18,302 bases of DNA from Oscillospiraceae bacterium (GCA_031253365.1 JAIRWE010000060.1:1-18302); one strand, 5' to 3'; shown: positions 6,457-14,225, numbered from the stretch's first letter. Notes: generated by a model from the sequence alone, not told the origin. Numbers and translations are program-made.

Positions 6457-7515
6457 ATGGAGCGCAGCCTGATGAAGGGCAACGAAGCCCTTGCCGAAGC
6501 CGCCATCCGCGCGGGGTGCGCGCATTATTTCGGTTATCCGATAACGCCCCAGAACGAAATAACCGCCTATATGTCCAAACGCCTTCCGAAGGTCGGCGGC
6601 GTTTTCATTCAGGCGGAATCGGAAATAGGCGCGATTAACATGGTTTACGGGTGCGCCGCCACCGGGACGCGGTGCATGACTTCGTCCTCGTCGCCCGGCA
6701 TCTCGCTGAAAACCGAGGGGATTTCTTATTTGGCGGGCGCGGATTTGCCCTGCGTCATAGTGAACGTTCAGCGCGGCGGTCCCGGGCTCGGGAGTATTCA
6801 GCCGTCGCAGGCGGATTATTGGCAGGCGACGCGCGCTTTGGGACACGGCGATTTGCGGATTCCCGTGTTCGCGCCGTCCACCGTCCAGGAAATGGCGGAC
6901 ATGACGGGGAAGGCTTTTGATTTGGCGGACGAGTACCGCACCCCCGTCATGATTCTCGCGGACGGGCTGCTCGGGCAAATGATGGAACCCGTGAGTTTCC
7001 CCGAGGAAAAGGCTCCCGCCGCGCGCGGCGAAAAGGCGTGGGCGGCGAACGGCCACGGGAACGCCCGCCCCAAGAATATAGTCAATTCGCTTTATCTGCA
7101 ACCCGAAAAACTTGAACAAAACATAAAAGAGCGTTTTGTGAGATACGGCGAAATCGAAAAAAAATACGCCGACGCGGTTTCGGATAACGCCGACGGGGCG
7201 GATATAATCGTCGCCGCTTACGGTTCGACGGCGCGGATAGCGCGTTCCGCCGCCGATATGGCGCGCGCGGCGGGCATAAAAACGGGGACGTTCCGCCCGC
7301 TCACGCTGTACCCTTTCCCCGAAAAGGCGCTTCGGGAAGCCTGCGCGAGCGCGAAAAAGGTTCTCGTCACGGAAATGTCGATGGGTCAGATGGTAGACGA
7401 CGTTAAGCTGGCGCTCGAATGTAAGCTGCCGGTGGAGTTTTTCGGGAGGACGGGCGGTTTTGTACCCGCCCCGTCTGAAATTTTTGAAAAAATCAAATCG
7501 ATGACGGAGGTCTGA
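6457..7515 (+). CDS. vorB: 2-oxoacid:ferredoxin oxidoreductase alpha subunit (VorB-like)
   Basis: Alpha subunit of the four-subunit oxidoreductase that converts a 2-oxoacid plus CoA to acyl-CoA, CO2 and reduced ferredoxin. The 352-aa sequence carries family landmarks MKGNEALAEAAIRAGC, YFGYPITPQNE, the QAESEIGAIN segment with the conserved Glu, TSSSSPGISL and NVQRGGPGLG. Overall it matches the clostridial type usually called 3-methyl-2-oxobutanoate dehydrogenase VorB, but close relatives are annotated as 2-oxoglutarate enzymes, so the substrate cannot be settled here. AAGGAG lies 8 nt before ATG 6457. The preceding 45-nt spacer is AT-rich, and the beta subunit starts 5 nt after the stop. Confidence 0.93.
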   Translation: MERSLMKGNEALAEAAIRAGCAHYFGYPITPQNEITAYMSKRLPKVGGVFIQAESEIGAINMVYGCAATGTRCMTSSSSPGISLKTEGISYLAGADLPCVIVNVQRGGPGLGSIQPSQADYWQATRALGHGDLRIPVFAPSTVQEMADMTGKAFDLADEYRTPVMILADGLLGQMMEPVSFPEEKAPAARGEKAWAANGHGNARPKNIVNSLYLQPEKLEQNIKERFVRYGEIEKKYADAVSDNADGADIIVAAYGSTARIARSAADMARAAGIKTGTFRPLTLYPFPEKALREACASAKKVLVTEMSMGQMVDDVKLALECKLPVEFFGRTGGFVPAPSEIFEKIKSMTEV

Positions 7516-7520
7516 AACGG

Positions 7521-8261
7521 ATGCCGAAATTCACGAGGCCGCGCGCGTTGGCGGATACGGAAACGCATTACTGCCCCGGCTGTACGCACGGGATAATCCA
7601 CCGCGTAATCGCGGAGGTCATAGATGAAATGGGCGCGCAGGGCGAAACGGTCGGGATTTGCCCCGTCGGTTGCTCGGTTCTCGCCTACGATTACTTCAAC
7701 TGCGATATGATAGAAGCGTCGCACGGGCGTTCGCCGGCGGTGGCGACGGGCGTTAAGCGCGCGCGCCCGGACAGGCTGGTTTTCACCTATCAGGGCGACG
7801 GGGATTTGGCGGCGATCGGAATCGCCGAGATTATCCACGCCGCCGCGCGCGGCGAGAACATAACGGCGATTTTCGTCAACAATACCACCTACGGAATGAC
7901 GGGGGGGCAAATGGCGCCGACGACGCTGCCCGGTCAGGTGACGCAGACTTCGCCTTACGGGAGGAACACGGCTACGGACGGGTTCCCGCTGAGAATTTGC
8001 GAGATAATGGCGCAAATCGACGGCGTGGCTTTGGCGGAAAGGGTTGCGGTGATTGACCCGAAGAGCGTGTCGACCGCCAAGAAGGCCGTTCGCAAGGGCT
8101 TCGAGTTTCAGAAAAACAAACAGGGCTTTTCCATAATAGAAGTCCTTTCGACCTGCCCGACGAACTGGGGGCTGACGCCGCTTAAATCAATCGAAAGGCT
8201 TAAAAACGATATGCTTCCTTACTATCCGACGGGAGTATACAGGGAGGGGGCGGCGAGATGA
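7521..8261 (+). CDS. 2-oxoacid:ferredoxin oxidoreductase beta subunit, thiamine-diphosphate binding
   Basis: Catalytic subunit carrying thiamine diphosphate. The 246-aa protein begins with the HYCPGCTHG motif (Cys18, Cys21) and has further cysteines at Cys47 and Cys51, candidates for a [4Fe-4S] cluster as in related KorB-type subunits. The ThDP/Mg motif is GDGD (residues 92-95) followed by NNTTYGMTGGQ (120-130). It matches KorB/VorA-type subunits. Its last bases overlap the gamma gene by 4 nt (ATGA, 8258-8261), so the two are probably translated in a coupled way and in equal amounts. Confidence 0.95.
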   Translation: MPKFTRPRALADTETHYCPGCTHGIIHRVIAEVIDEMGAQGETVGICPVGCSVLAYDYFNCDMIEASHGRSPAVATGVKRARPDRLVFTYQGDGDLAAIGIAEIIHAAARGENITAIFVNNTTYGMTGGQMAPTTLPGQVTQTSPYGRNTATDGFPLRICEIMAQIDGVALAERVAVIDPKSVSTAKKAVRKGFEFQKNKQGFSIIEVLSTCPTNWGLTPLKSIERLKNDMLPYYPTGVYREGAAR

Positions 8262-8788
8262 CGCGCGAATTTTTGATAGCCGGGTTCGGCGGGCAGGGAA
8301 TCTTGTTCGTGGGGAAGCTGCTTTCCTATATCGGGTTAATCGACGGGAAGGAGGTCAGCTGGCTCCCGTCTTACGGGCCCGCCATGCGCGGCGGCACCTG
8401 TAACTGTTCCGTCTGCATAAGCGGCTCGCCCATCGGTTCCCCGCTCGTGGTCAACCCCGATATTCTGATTGTTATGAACACGCCGAGTTACGATAAATTC
8501 ATCGGGGCGGTGAAAAAAGGCGGCAAGGCGTTCGTTGACAGCTCGTTGGTTGACAAAAGGAGCGAAAACCCCGATATCGAGTGCCATTATATCCCCGCCA
8601 CGAATTTGGCGCACGACAACGAAATCAAGGGTATGGCGAACATTATTCTGCTGGGCAAGCTGATTAAGGAAACCGGGCTCGCCGGTCTTGAAACCGTGAG
8701 GAAGGCGGTGGAAAAATCCGTCAGCGCCGGCAAAGCGGGTTTAATCGAGGCGAATATGCGGGCAATCGAAATCGGGGCGGCAAACTGA
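8258..8788 (+). CDS. 2-oxoacid:ferredoxin oxidoreductase gamma subunit
   Basis: A 176-aa gamma-domain protein, the fourth subunit of the complex. The N-terminal GFGGQGI motif (9-15) and the PSYGPAMRGGTCNCSVCIS region are typical of this family (KorC/VorC). Three cysteines occur close together in that region. The gene overlaps the beta gene by 4 nt and lies 21 nt before tyrS. With the delta, alpha and beta genes upstream it completes a full set in the order delta-alpha-beta-gamma. Confidence 0.94.
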   Translation: MTREFLIAGFGGQGILFVGKLLSYIGLIDGKEVSWLPSYGPAMRGGTCNCSVCISGSPIGSPLVVNPDILIVMNTPSYDKFIGAVKKGGKAFVDSSLVDKRSENPDIECHYIPATNLAHDNEIKGMANIILLGKLIKETGLAGLETVRKAVEKSVSAGKAGLIEANMRAIEIGAAN

Positions 8789-8809
8789 AAAGGCGCAGGG
8801 GATATATAC

Positions 8810-10024
8810 ATGAATATTTTTCGGGAACTTAAACGGCGCGGCTTAATCGCGCAGACCGTCCGCGAAAAGGAAACGGAGGAGCTGCTTTCCGGCGAACGGG
8901 TGAAGTTTTACGTCGGTTTTGACGCGACCGCCGATTCACTTCACATAGGCGGGCTGTTGCAGCTGATTACCATGCGCCGCCTGCAACAGGCGGGGCATTA
9001 TCCGATTGCGCTCTTGGGAACCGCCACGACGATGATTGGCGACCCCACGGGCAAAACCGATATGCGTAAAATGCTTGACGGCGAGCAAATCGCGTATAAC
9101 GCCGAATGTTTCAAGGAGCAGATGTCGCGGTTTATCGATTTCGGCGAGGGCAAAGCCGAAATCGTCAAAAACGGGGACTGGTTCTCCGATATAAAATACC
9201 TTGATTTTTTACGGGACGTGGGCAGGCATTTTTCGGTGAACAAAATGCTTACCGCGGAATGTTTCAGGTCGAGGATGGAAAAGGGGCTGTCCTTTCTTGA
9301 ATTTAACTATATGCTTTTACAAAGCTATGATTTTTTGCACTTATACAGGACAAAGGGCGTAAAGCTGGAAATCGGCGGGGACGACCAGTGGTCGAATATT
9401 TTGGCGGGCGCGGATTTGGTTCGGCGCGTCGAACGGGGCGAGGCGTTCGCGATGACGCTCGCGCTTATAACCACCAAAGACGGTCAAAAGATGGGCAAGA
9501 CCGAGAAGGGCGCCTTATGGCTCGACGGGAAAAAATGCCCGCCCTACGATTTTTTCCAGTATTTTCGCAACGTGGACGACGGCGACGTCATAAAACTTAT
9601 GAAGATGCTGACGTTCATACCGATTGAGGAAATCGAGGAAACGGAAAAGTCGCTGAGCGGTTCGGACTGCAACCTCGCGAAGGAGCGTTTGGCGTTCGAG
9701 GTTACATCTTTGGTTCACGGCGCCGCCGAAGCCGAAAAGGCGAGAAAGGCGGCGAGGGACGTTTTCGGCGCGTCGGGCGACAGCGACGATATGCCGACCG
9801 TTAAGCTGACCGACGGGGATTTTGTCGATAACAAAATATGTATTCTTGACCTGTTGGTTAAGACGGGGTTGTGCGATTCCAAACGCCAGGCGCGAATAAA
9901 CGCGGAGCAGGGCGGCGTTTCGGTGAACGGCGTAAAGATTACCGACGCGAACGCGATGATTGAGATAAGCGATTATGTCGTCGCGCGCAGGGGGAAGAAA
10001 AATTTTGTTAAAGCGACGAGATAA
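8810..10024 (+). CDS. tyrS: Tyrosyl-tRNA synthetase
   Basis: Class I aminoacyl-tRNA synthetase charging tRNA-Tyr; 404 aa, normal for the family. The N-terminal fold has GFDATADSLHIGGL, the TMIGDPTGKTDMR segment and a KMSKS loop written KMGKT (227-231). A C-terminal S4 RNA-binding domain covers about residues 340-404 (CDSKRQARINAEQGGVSVNG). Odd: the HIGH signature reads HIGG at residues 45-48, with the second His replaced by Gly (codon GGG). The start has an AGGGG-type ribosome binding site and lies 21 nt after the gamma subunit stop, suggesting co-transcription with the oxidoreductase and no separate T-box leader. Confidence 0.96.
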   Translation: MNIFRELKRRGLIAQTVREKETEELLSGERVKFYVGFDATADSLHIGGLLQLITMRRLQQAGHYPIALLGTATTMIGDPTGKTDMRKMLDGEQIAYNAECFKEQMSRFIDFGEGKAEIVKNGDWFSDIKYLDFLRDVGRHFSVNKMLTAECFRSRMEKGLSFLEFNYMLLQSYDFLHLYRTKGVKLEIGGDDQWSNILAGADLVRRVERGEAFAMTLALITTKDGQKMGKTEKGALWLDGKKCPPYDFFQYFRNVDDGDVIKLMKMLTFIPIEEIEETEKSLSGSDCNLAKERLAFEVTSLVHGAAEAEKARKAARDVFGASGDSDDMPTVKLTDGDFVDNKICILDLLVKTGLCDSKRQARINAEQGGVSVNGVKITDANAMIEISDYVVARRGKKNFVKATR

Positions 10025-10151
10025 ATTCCGGGTCGCCACCGAAAATTCCCGTTCGGAACATATTGTTTTTACGCGGATTTCACGCCGTTGACACAACGGG
10101 GGTTTATTATGGGTGTACATTCAAACCGTTTCGTGCCGAAAGGAGAAAGCG

Positions 10152-11417
10152 ATGGAATACGATTACATCAACAATAACTATGAACGGAAAGCGGAGGACA
10201 TCACCACCGGCTTTTCGGTAAACGCCAAAAAAAGAAAAGGCAAATTCAGAACCGTCGCGGCGCTGTGCCTCACGGTGGCGATTCTGGGGGGCGCGTCGGG
10301 TTTAGGCGGGGCGTACCTTTGGAACGGAATCGACGGGATTTTGAACGACGGCGCGGGTAACGCGACCATCCCCGTTCTGTCCGATACCGACGCGCGAACG
10401 GGGAGCGCGCGGACGGGGGATTCCCCCGCCTCCGAACCCGTTTCCGAACCCGCCTCCGAACCCGCTTCGCTCGTGACTTCAACCGAAAACGGCAAACCGC
10501 TGAGCAAAATCAAACTTTTTGAAATGGTCAGCGATTCCGTCGTCGGTATCAAAAGGGACGGCAGCGACGTTATTGCCAGCGGCGTTGTCTACACCGCCGA
10601 CGGCTATATAATCACCTGCGAACACGTGGTCGCCGGCGCCGGTAACGTGAGCGTCGTCGTGGACGATTACGCCGATGCGGATATTTCATACGAATACGAG
10701 GCGAAGGTCGTCGGGGCGGACGCCCATACGGATTTGGCGGTGCTTAAAATCGAGCGCGAAGAGCCGTTCAGGGTGTCGGCAATCGGTAACAGCGGCGATT
10801 TGAAAATCGGGCAGGACGTTTGCGCCATCGGCAACCCGATGGGGCTTTCAAAGACGCTGACGGACGGAATCGTTTCGGGGTTCCGCGACCTGGGCGGGGA
10901 CGCCTATAAGCTCCCCTCAATCCAGACGACCGCCGCGGTCAACGGGGGGAATTCCGGCGGCCCGCTTTACGATATGTACGGGAACGTCGTGGGGATAGTC
11001 AACGAGAAAATCGTTTACAGCGGCGAGGTTGACAATTTGGGTTTCGCCATTTCCATCGACGAGGCAAAGCCGATTATCGACGAGCTTGTCAGGAACGGTT
11101 CCGTCACCAGCCGCGCGAGGCTCGGTATTTCCGCCAAGGAAATAACCGCCTATAACGCCTCCACGCTGGGCGTGGATGTGGAAGCGGGGTTGTACGTCGA
11201 CAGCGTTACGCCGGGAACGCCCGCCGCGGAAAGCGGATTGACGCGGGGCGACGTGATTATCAAGGTTGACGGGAAAGACGTCGCCACCGTATCCGACGTC
11301 CAAGCCGTAATCAAGAACAAGAGCGTGGGCGACGCGATAACCGTCACGGTCGTAAGATACGATAAATTCGGCGACAGGGAAGAACTGAAAATCACGTTCG
11401 CGCTTACGGGCAGCTGA
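10152..11417 (+). CDS. HtrA/DegP-like membrane-anchored serine protease with PDZ domain
   Basis: Surface quality-control protease. From ATG 10152 (AAAGGAG about 7 nt upstream; an earlier in-frame GTG at 10113 has no ribosome binding site) it is 421 aa. Order: cytoplasmic basic N-terminus (1-33), one transmembrane helix (about 34-56), a low-complexity linker with repeated SEPVSEPASEPAS, a trypsin-like domain, and a C-terminal PDZ domain (about 330-421, with GLYVDSVTPGTPAAESGL). The triad is intact: His158 (TCEHVV), Asp194 (HTDLAVL), Ser268 (NGGNSGGPL). This is the type anchored by an N-terminal helix with the protease outside the cell, as in Bacillus HtrA/HtrB/YyxA; orthology to one of these is not decided. 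A membrane-anchored surface protein is encoded next door. Confidence 0.95.
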   Translation: MEYDYINNNYERKAEDITTGFSVNAKKRKGKFRTVAALCLTVAILGGASGLGGAYLWNGIDGILNDGAGNATIPVLSDTDARTGSARTGDSPASEPVSEPASEPASLVTSTENGKPLSKIKLFEMVSDSVVGIKRDGSDVIASGVVYTADGYIITCEHVVAGAGNVSVVVDDYADADISYEYEAKVVGADAHTDLAVLKIEREEPFRVSAIGNSGDLKIGQDVCAIGNPMGLSKTLTDGIVSGFRDLGGDAYKLPSIQTTAAVNGGNSGGPLYDMYGNVVGIVNEKIVYSGEVDNLGFAISIDEAKPIIDELVRNGSVTSRARLGISAKEITAYNASTLGVDVEAGLYVDSVTPGTPAAESGLTRGDVIIKVDGKDVATVSDVQAVIKNKSVGDAITVTVVRYDKFGDREELKITFALTGS

Positions 11418-11433
11418 CGGATTTTTAAGGCGG

Positions 11434-11456
11434 CCCCCGAAAATCCGTTTCGGGGG
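11434..11456 (+). terminator. Hairpin after the HtrA gene, possible terminator without U-tract
   Basis: CCCCCGAAA (11434-11442) pairs with TTTCGGGGG (11448-11456) across a 5-nt loop, a perfect 9-bp stem 17 nt after the protease stop and about 30 nt before the next gene. The following bases are TCGTGAATAAAAC with no T-run, so efficient intrinsic termination is doubtful; it may instead stabilise or separate the two messages. The CCGAAA/TTTCGG core resembles the hairpins at 2123-2158 and 15782-15813. Confidence 0.4.
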
Positions 11457-11487
11457 TCGTGAATAAAACAGAAAAGGGGATACCGGC

Positions 11488-12297
11488 ATGAAATTCGGGA
11501 AAATTGCGGCGTTCGGCGTGACCGCCGCTTTTGCCGCGTGCGCTTTTACGGCGGCGGCGGGCGCGCAGGATTTTGACTTGGGTTATTTTACGGCGAAAGA
11601 CGGGGATTTCACCGTGAGGGAAAGCGGCGAGGCTTTGACGCACAGGCTGGGGCTTACGGAAATCCCGCTTGAACATCGTTCCTTGGAAATATGGAAGCAC
11701 TGTACGACCATGAGCCTTTCCTTCGTGGTCACCGACGTCGGCGGCAACGCCGACCCCGAGGAGTTGTTCGTGCAGTTTTATATTCAGCAGCCCAAGCAGG
11801 ACGAAAACGTGGATAATCTCGACAAATGGACGTGGAGCGAGTTCCCCGCCGTGATTAACGGGGGCGAGTTGGTGTTCGGCGAGGTGAACACCTTCGAGTT
11901 CGACGTGAAGGATATGCTGGACCTTGACTATAACTATATGGGAACGATAGGGATAAAATTCGGTAACAAAGACCTTGACGACGTTACGCTCCATATCGAG
12001 TTCAAAGAAGTGAGTTTCGGCGGCGACGAGGAAATGGTTTCGGCTATGGGGCAGCCCGGCGGGAATCCCGATTCTTCTCCCGGTTCTTCCGAAGACGCGA
12101 GCGACACCCCCGCGGACACGCCCGCCCCCGAAAGTTCGTCCGCTCCCGAAAGTTCGTCCGCCCCCGCTCAAACGTCTCCTTCCGGCGGCGACGGCGGCGG
12201 CTCGGGGAACGCGGCGGCGTACATTTTGGGCGGGGTGGTTCCGGTCGTCGCGATAATCGGAATTGTATATCTTGTCGCGAAGAAAAAGAAAAAATAG
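11488..12297 (+). CDS. Unrecognised cell-surface protein: signal peptide, beta-rich domain, Pro/Ser stalk, C-terminal TM anchor
   Basis: I do not recognise the family. The 269-aa product has a Sec signal peptide (basic MKFGK, hydrophobic core to about 20, probable cleavage after AAAGA near residue 26). A domain of about 170 residues follows with alternating hydrophobic strands, many acidic residues and aromatic patches (WTWSEF, LFVQFYIQ), suggesting a beta-sandwich of the kind seen in ligand or carbohydrate binding modules. Next come a Pro/Ser/Gly stalk with an exact PESSSA duplication, a hydrophobic helix (about 243-264) and a terminal KKKKK stop-transfer tail. That topology puts the domain outside the cell on a stalk. 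AAAAGGGG precedes the ATG by about 9 nt. It follows the HtrA gene by 70 nt with a hairpin between, so it may share the same transcript. Confidence 0.85.
   Translation: MKFGKIAAFGVTAAFAACAFTAAAGAQDFDLGYFTAKDGDFTVRESGEALTHRLGLTEIPLEHRSLEIWKHCTTMSLSFVVTDVGGNADPEELFVQFYIQQPKQDENVDNLDKWTWSEFPAVINGGELVFGEVNTFEFDVKDMLDLDYNYMGTIGIKFGNKDLDDVTLHIEFKEVSFGGDEEMVSAMGQPGGNPDSSPGSSEDASDTPADTPAPESSSAPESSSAPAQTSPSGGDGGGSGNAAAYILGGVVPVVAIIGIVYLVAKKKKK
12127..12162 (+). repeat. Two tandem 18-bp repeats encoding PESSSA
   Basis: Units 12127-12144 and 12145-12162 differ only in the last base (T versus C). They lie in the Pro/Ser stalk of the surface protein and encode PESSSA twice. Such a repeat could expand or contract by slippage and change stalk length. 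Confidence 0.85.
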
Positions 12298-12327
12298 TTA
12301 GGCATAATTACCAATTTTTTTGCGAAA

Positions 12328-12350
12328 CGGCGGTCAAATTTCTACCGCCG
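12328..12350 (+). terminator. Hairpin between the surface-protein gene and the S10 promoter
   Basis: CGGCGGT (12328-12334) pairs with ACCGCCG (12344-12350) over a 9-nt loop, 30 nt after the surface-protein stop and just ahead of the ribosomal promoter. No T-run follows, so this is only a possible transcription end. The rest of the 12298-12376 spacer is AT-rich and shows no gene. Confidence 0.35.
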
Positions 12351-12376
12351 ATAACCGAAAAAATTAAAATAAAGTG

Positions 12377-12405
12377 TTGTATTTATTTTTTGTTTGTGGT
12401 ACAAT
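12377..12405 (+). promoter_or_regulatory. Promoter of the S10 ribosomal operon
   Basis: TTGTAT (12377-12382), a 17-bp spacer and TACAAT (12400-12405), with TG at 12397-12398 giving an extended -10. The spacer is T-rich. The predicted start is near 12412, about 145 nt before the rpsJ ATG, so the transcript has a long leader. It is the only convincing promoter upstream of the eleven ribosomal genes. Confidence 0.82.
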
Positions 12406-12408
12406 GTA

Positions 12409-12501
12409 CTTTGCCGCCGTAAAAAACGGCGGCAAAGACGCGATTATATCTATGATTTTCGGCGGCTTTCCGAAAGCCGACCGCACACGCGGCGGCGTGT
12501 G
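12409..12501 (+). promoter_or_regulatory. Structured S10 operon leader with three hairpins
   Basis: H1: CTTTGCCGCCGT (12409-12420) pairs perfectly with ACGGCGGCAAAG (12426-12437) over an AAAAA loop, 12 bp, at or next to the predicted transcript 5' end. H2: CGGCTTT (12463-12469) with AAAGCCG (12473-12479). H3: CACACGC (12484-12490) with GCGTGTG (12495-12501). Downstream, GGGCGGATTT is repeated at 12515 and 12527. In E. coli the S10 leader is the target of L4 autoregulation; a similar role here is inference, since no sequence match to that leader is claimed. Confidence 0.6.
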
Positions 12502-12555
12502 ACGGCAAGGCGGCGGGCGGATTTCCGGGCGGATTTTTGGTTAAGGGGTGTAAAA

Positions 12556-12867
12556 ATGGCGGTAAAAGAGAAAGTAAGGATAAAGGTCAAGGGGTACGAA
12601 CACAGCCTTGTCGATTCGGCGGCGGCGAAGATTATCGAAACCGCCAAAAGGAGCGGTTCCCGCGTGGCGGGGCCCATCCCCCTTCCGACGAACAGGGAGG
12701 TTATCACCATTTTGCGCGCCGTTCATAAATATAAGGACAGCCGCGAGCAGTTCGAGCTTAAAACGCATAAGCGGCTTATCGACGTTATCCGCCCCACGAA
12801 CAAAACCGTGGAGGCGTTGCAGGGGCTTGAGCTTCCCGCAGGGGTTGATGTTTCGATGGAATTTTAA
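12556..12867 (+). CDS. rpsJ: 30S ribosomal protein S10
   Basis: 103 aa, the normal size, beginning MAVKEKVRIKVKGYEH and containing the conserved GPIPLPT and FELKTHKRLIDVI segments. It binds the 30S head and, in many bacteria, also serves as the antitermination factor NusE. The frame is open back to 12394, but ATG 12556 is the correct start: AAGGGGTG (12543-12550) precedes it and homologues start here. It is the first gene of the operon; no tuf or fusA lies upstream within the window. Confidence 0.97.
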   Translation: MAVKEKVRIKVKGYEHSLVDSAAAKIIETAKRSGSRVAGPIPLPTNREVITILRAVHKYKDSREQFELKTHKRLIDVIRPTNKTVEALQGLELPAGVDVSMEF

Positions 12868-12885
12868 CGCGAGGAGATACCGGAC

Positions 12886-13524
12886 ATGAAAAAAGGGTTA
12901 ATCGGGAAGAAAATCGGTATGACGCAGATTTTCGACGAAAACGGCAAGGTCGTTCCCGTCACGGTGGTGGAAGCCGGTCCGTGCGTCGTCGTCCAGAAAA
13001 AGAGCGGCGAGAACGACGGTTACGAAGCGGTGCAGCTCGGTTTCGGCAACATTTCGCCCAAAGCGGTGAACAAGCCGCGTCAGGGGCATTTCAAAAAGAA
13101 CGATATTCCTTTCAAAAGGACGCTCAGGGAGTTCAAGCTGGAAAACGCGGGGGAAATCGGCGTGGGCGACGTCCTTAAAGCGGACGTGTTCGCGGCGGGC
13201 GATATAATAGACGTTTGCGGCGTCAGCAAAGGCAAGGGCTTTCAAGGTACGATTAAGCGCCATAACACGGCGAGGATAAAGGAAACGCACGGTTCCGGCC
13301 CCGTGCACAGGCACGCCGGTTCCATGGGCGCCTGTTCGTCGCCTTCAAGGATTTTCAAAGGGAAGAAGATGCCGGGACACATGGGCGTCGAAAGGGTGAC
13401 CGTTCAGAACCTTACGGTCGTCAAGGTGGACGCGGAAAATAATTTAATCGCCGTAAGGGGAGCCGTTCCGGGTCCCAACGGCGGGGTGGTGTGTATCACC
13501 GACGCGGTTAAGCTGCGGGTTTGA
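12886..13524 (+). CDS. rplC: 50S ribosomal protein L3
   Basis: 212 aa, normal length, starting MKKGLIGKKIGMTQIF. The internal loop that reaches the peptidyl-transferase region is clear (GSGPVHRHAGSMG and KMPGHMGVERVT). L3 is an early 23S-binding assembly protein. GAGGAG precedes the ATG by about 10 nt; the gene lies 18 nt after rpsJ and 14 nt before the rplD start. Confidence 0.97.
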   Translation: MKKGLIGKKIGMTQIFDENGKVVPVTVVEAGPCVVVQKKSGENDGYEAVQLGFGNISPKAVNKPRQGHFKKNDIPFKRTLREFKLENAGEIGVGDVLKADVFAAGDIIDVCGVSKGKGFQGTIKRHNTARIKETHGSGPVHRHAGSMGACSSPSRIFKGKKMPGHMGVERVTVQNLTVVKVDAENNLIAVRGAVPGPNGGVVCITDAVKLRV

Positions 13525-13538
13525 AGTTGGAGGAAATT

Positions 13539-14225
13539 ATGGCGGACGTTAAAGTTTACGATATGTCGGGGAACGAGGTTTCGACGCTCGCGCTGAACGA
13601 CGAAATCTTCGGCGTTGAGCCCAACGAGGCGATTATACACGCCCTGGTGGTGAATTACCTCGCCAATCGGCGGCAGGGGACGCAGTCCACGCTCACGAGA
13701 ACCGAAGTTCGCGGCGGCGGCAAAAAGCCGTGGAGGCAAAAGGGCACGGGTCACGCGCGGCAGGGTTCGACGAGGAGTCCGCAGTGGAAACACGGCGGCG
13801 TCGCGCTGGGGCCGAAGCCGAGGAGTTACAGGCACTCGCTCAACAAGAAAGCGCGCCGCAGCGGCATGAAGTCCGCGTTGTCCGCCAAGGTCGCCGCCGG
13901 CGATATGCTGGTTATCGACGGGCTGAAAATGGACGAGTTCAGCACCAAAACCATCGTGAAGACGCTTGCCCCGCATTTGGCTTACGAAAAGAGCGTAACG
14001 ATAAAAAAAGGCGAAAAAGCCGGTCTGGAAACGGTGAGGAGCTTTTGGAACAAGGCGTTGGTCGTACTCGATACCAACGACGAGAAAATCATCAAGAGCG
14101 CGGCGAATATTCCGGGGGTGAAAACCACGCAGGTCAATACCCTTTGCGTGTACGACATTGTCAATTACGACAAGCTGATTGTGTTGAAGGACGCGCTCGG
14201 TAAAATCGAGGAGGTGTACGCGTAA
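13539..14225 (+). CDS. rplD: 50S ribosomal protein L4
   Basis: 228 aa, slightly longer than the E. coli protein (201), typical of Gram-positives. The long loop lining the exit tunnel is recognisable: RGGGKKPWRQKGTGHARQGS, followed by SPQWKHGG and GPKPRSY. L4 binds 23S rRNA domain I and in enterobacteria represses its own operon. Start: ATG 13539 with GGAGG 5 nt upstream; an in-frame TTG at 13521, overlapping the rplC stop, lacks support. The stop overlaps the rplW ATG by one base. Confidence 0.96.
   Translation: MADVKVYDMSGNEVSTLALNDEIFGVEPNEAIIHALVVNYLANRRQGTQSTLTRTEVRGGGKKPWRQKGTGHARQGSTRSPQWKHGGVALGPKPRSYRHSLNKKARRSGMKSALSAKVAAGDMLVIDGLKMDEFSTKTIVKTLAPHLAYEKSVTIKKGEKAGLETVRSFWNKALVVLDTNDEKIIKSAANIPGVKTTQVNTLCVYDIVNYDKLIVLKDALGKIEEVYA

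Noticed and set aside
6250..7119. 289-codon open frame on the minus strand across the ferredoxin and alpha genes
   Set aside because: Antisense shadow of vorB and the delta gene; no homology signal or promoter.
10039..10070. Terminator after tyrS
   Set aside because: CCGAA/TTCGG gives only a 5-bp stem and the T-run starts 10 nt later; too weak to call.
10088..10121. Promoter for the HtrA gene based on TTGACA at 10088
   Set aside because: The hexamer is perfect but TATTAT lies only 11 bp away and TACATT 22 bp away; no -10 at 16-18 bp. Not listed as a feature. An ECF-type reading of GGAAC at 10055 has no good -10 either.
11524..11550. Lipoprotein box in the surface protein (FAAC)
   Set aside because: Phe at the -3 position is unfavourable and a C-terminal transmembrane anchor is present, so a Sec signal peptide cleaved near AAAGA fits better.
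12394..12555. N-terminal extension of S10 from an upstream start
   Set aside because: The frame is open, but the extra 54 codons overlap the promoter and leader hairpins, and all S10 homologues start at the ATG 12556.
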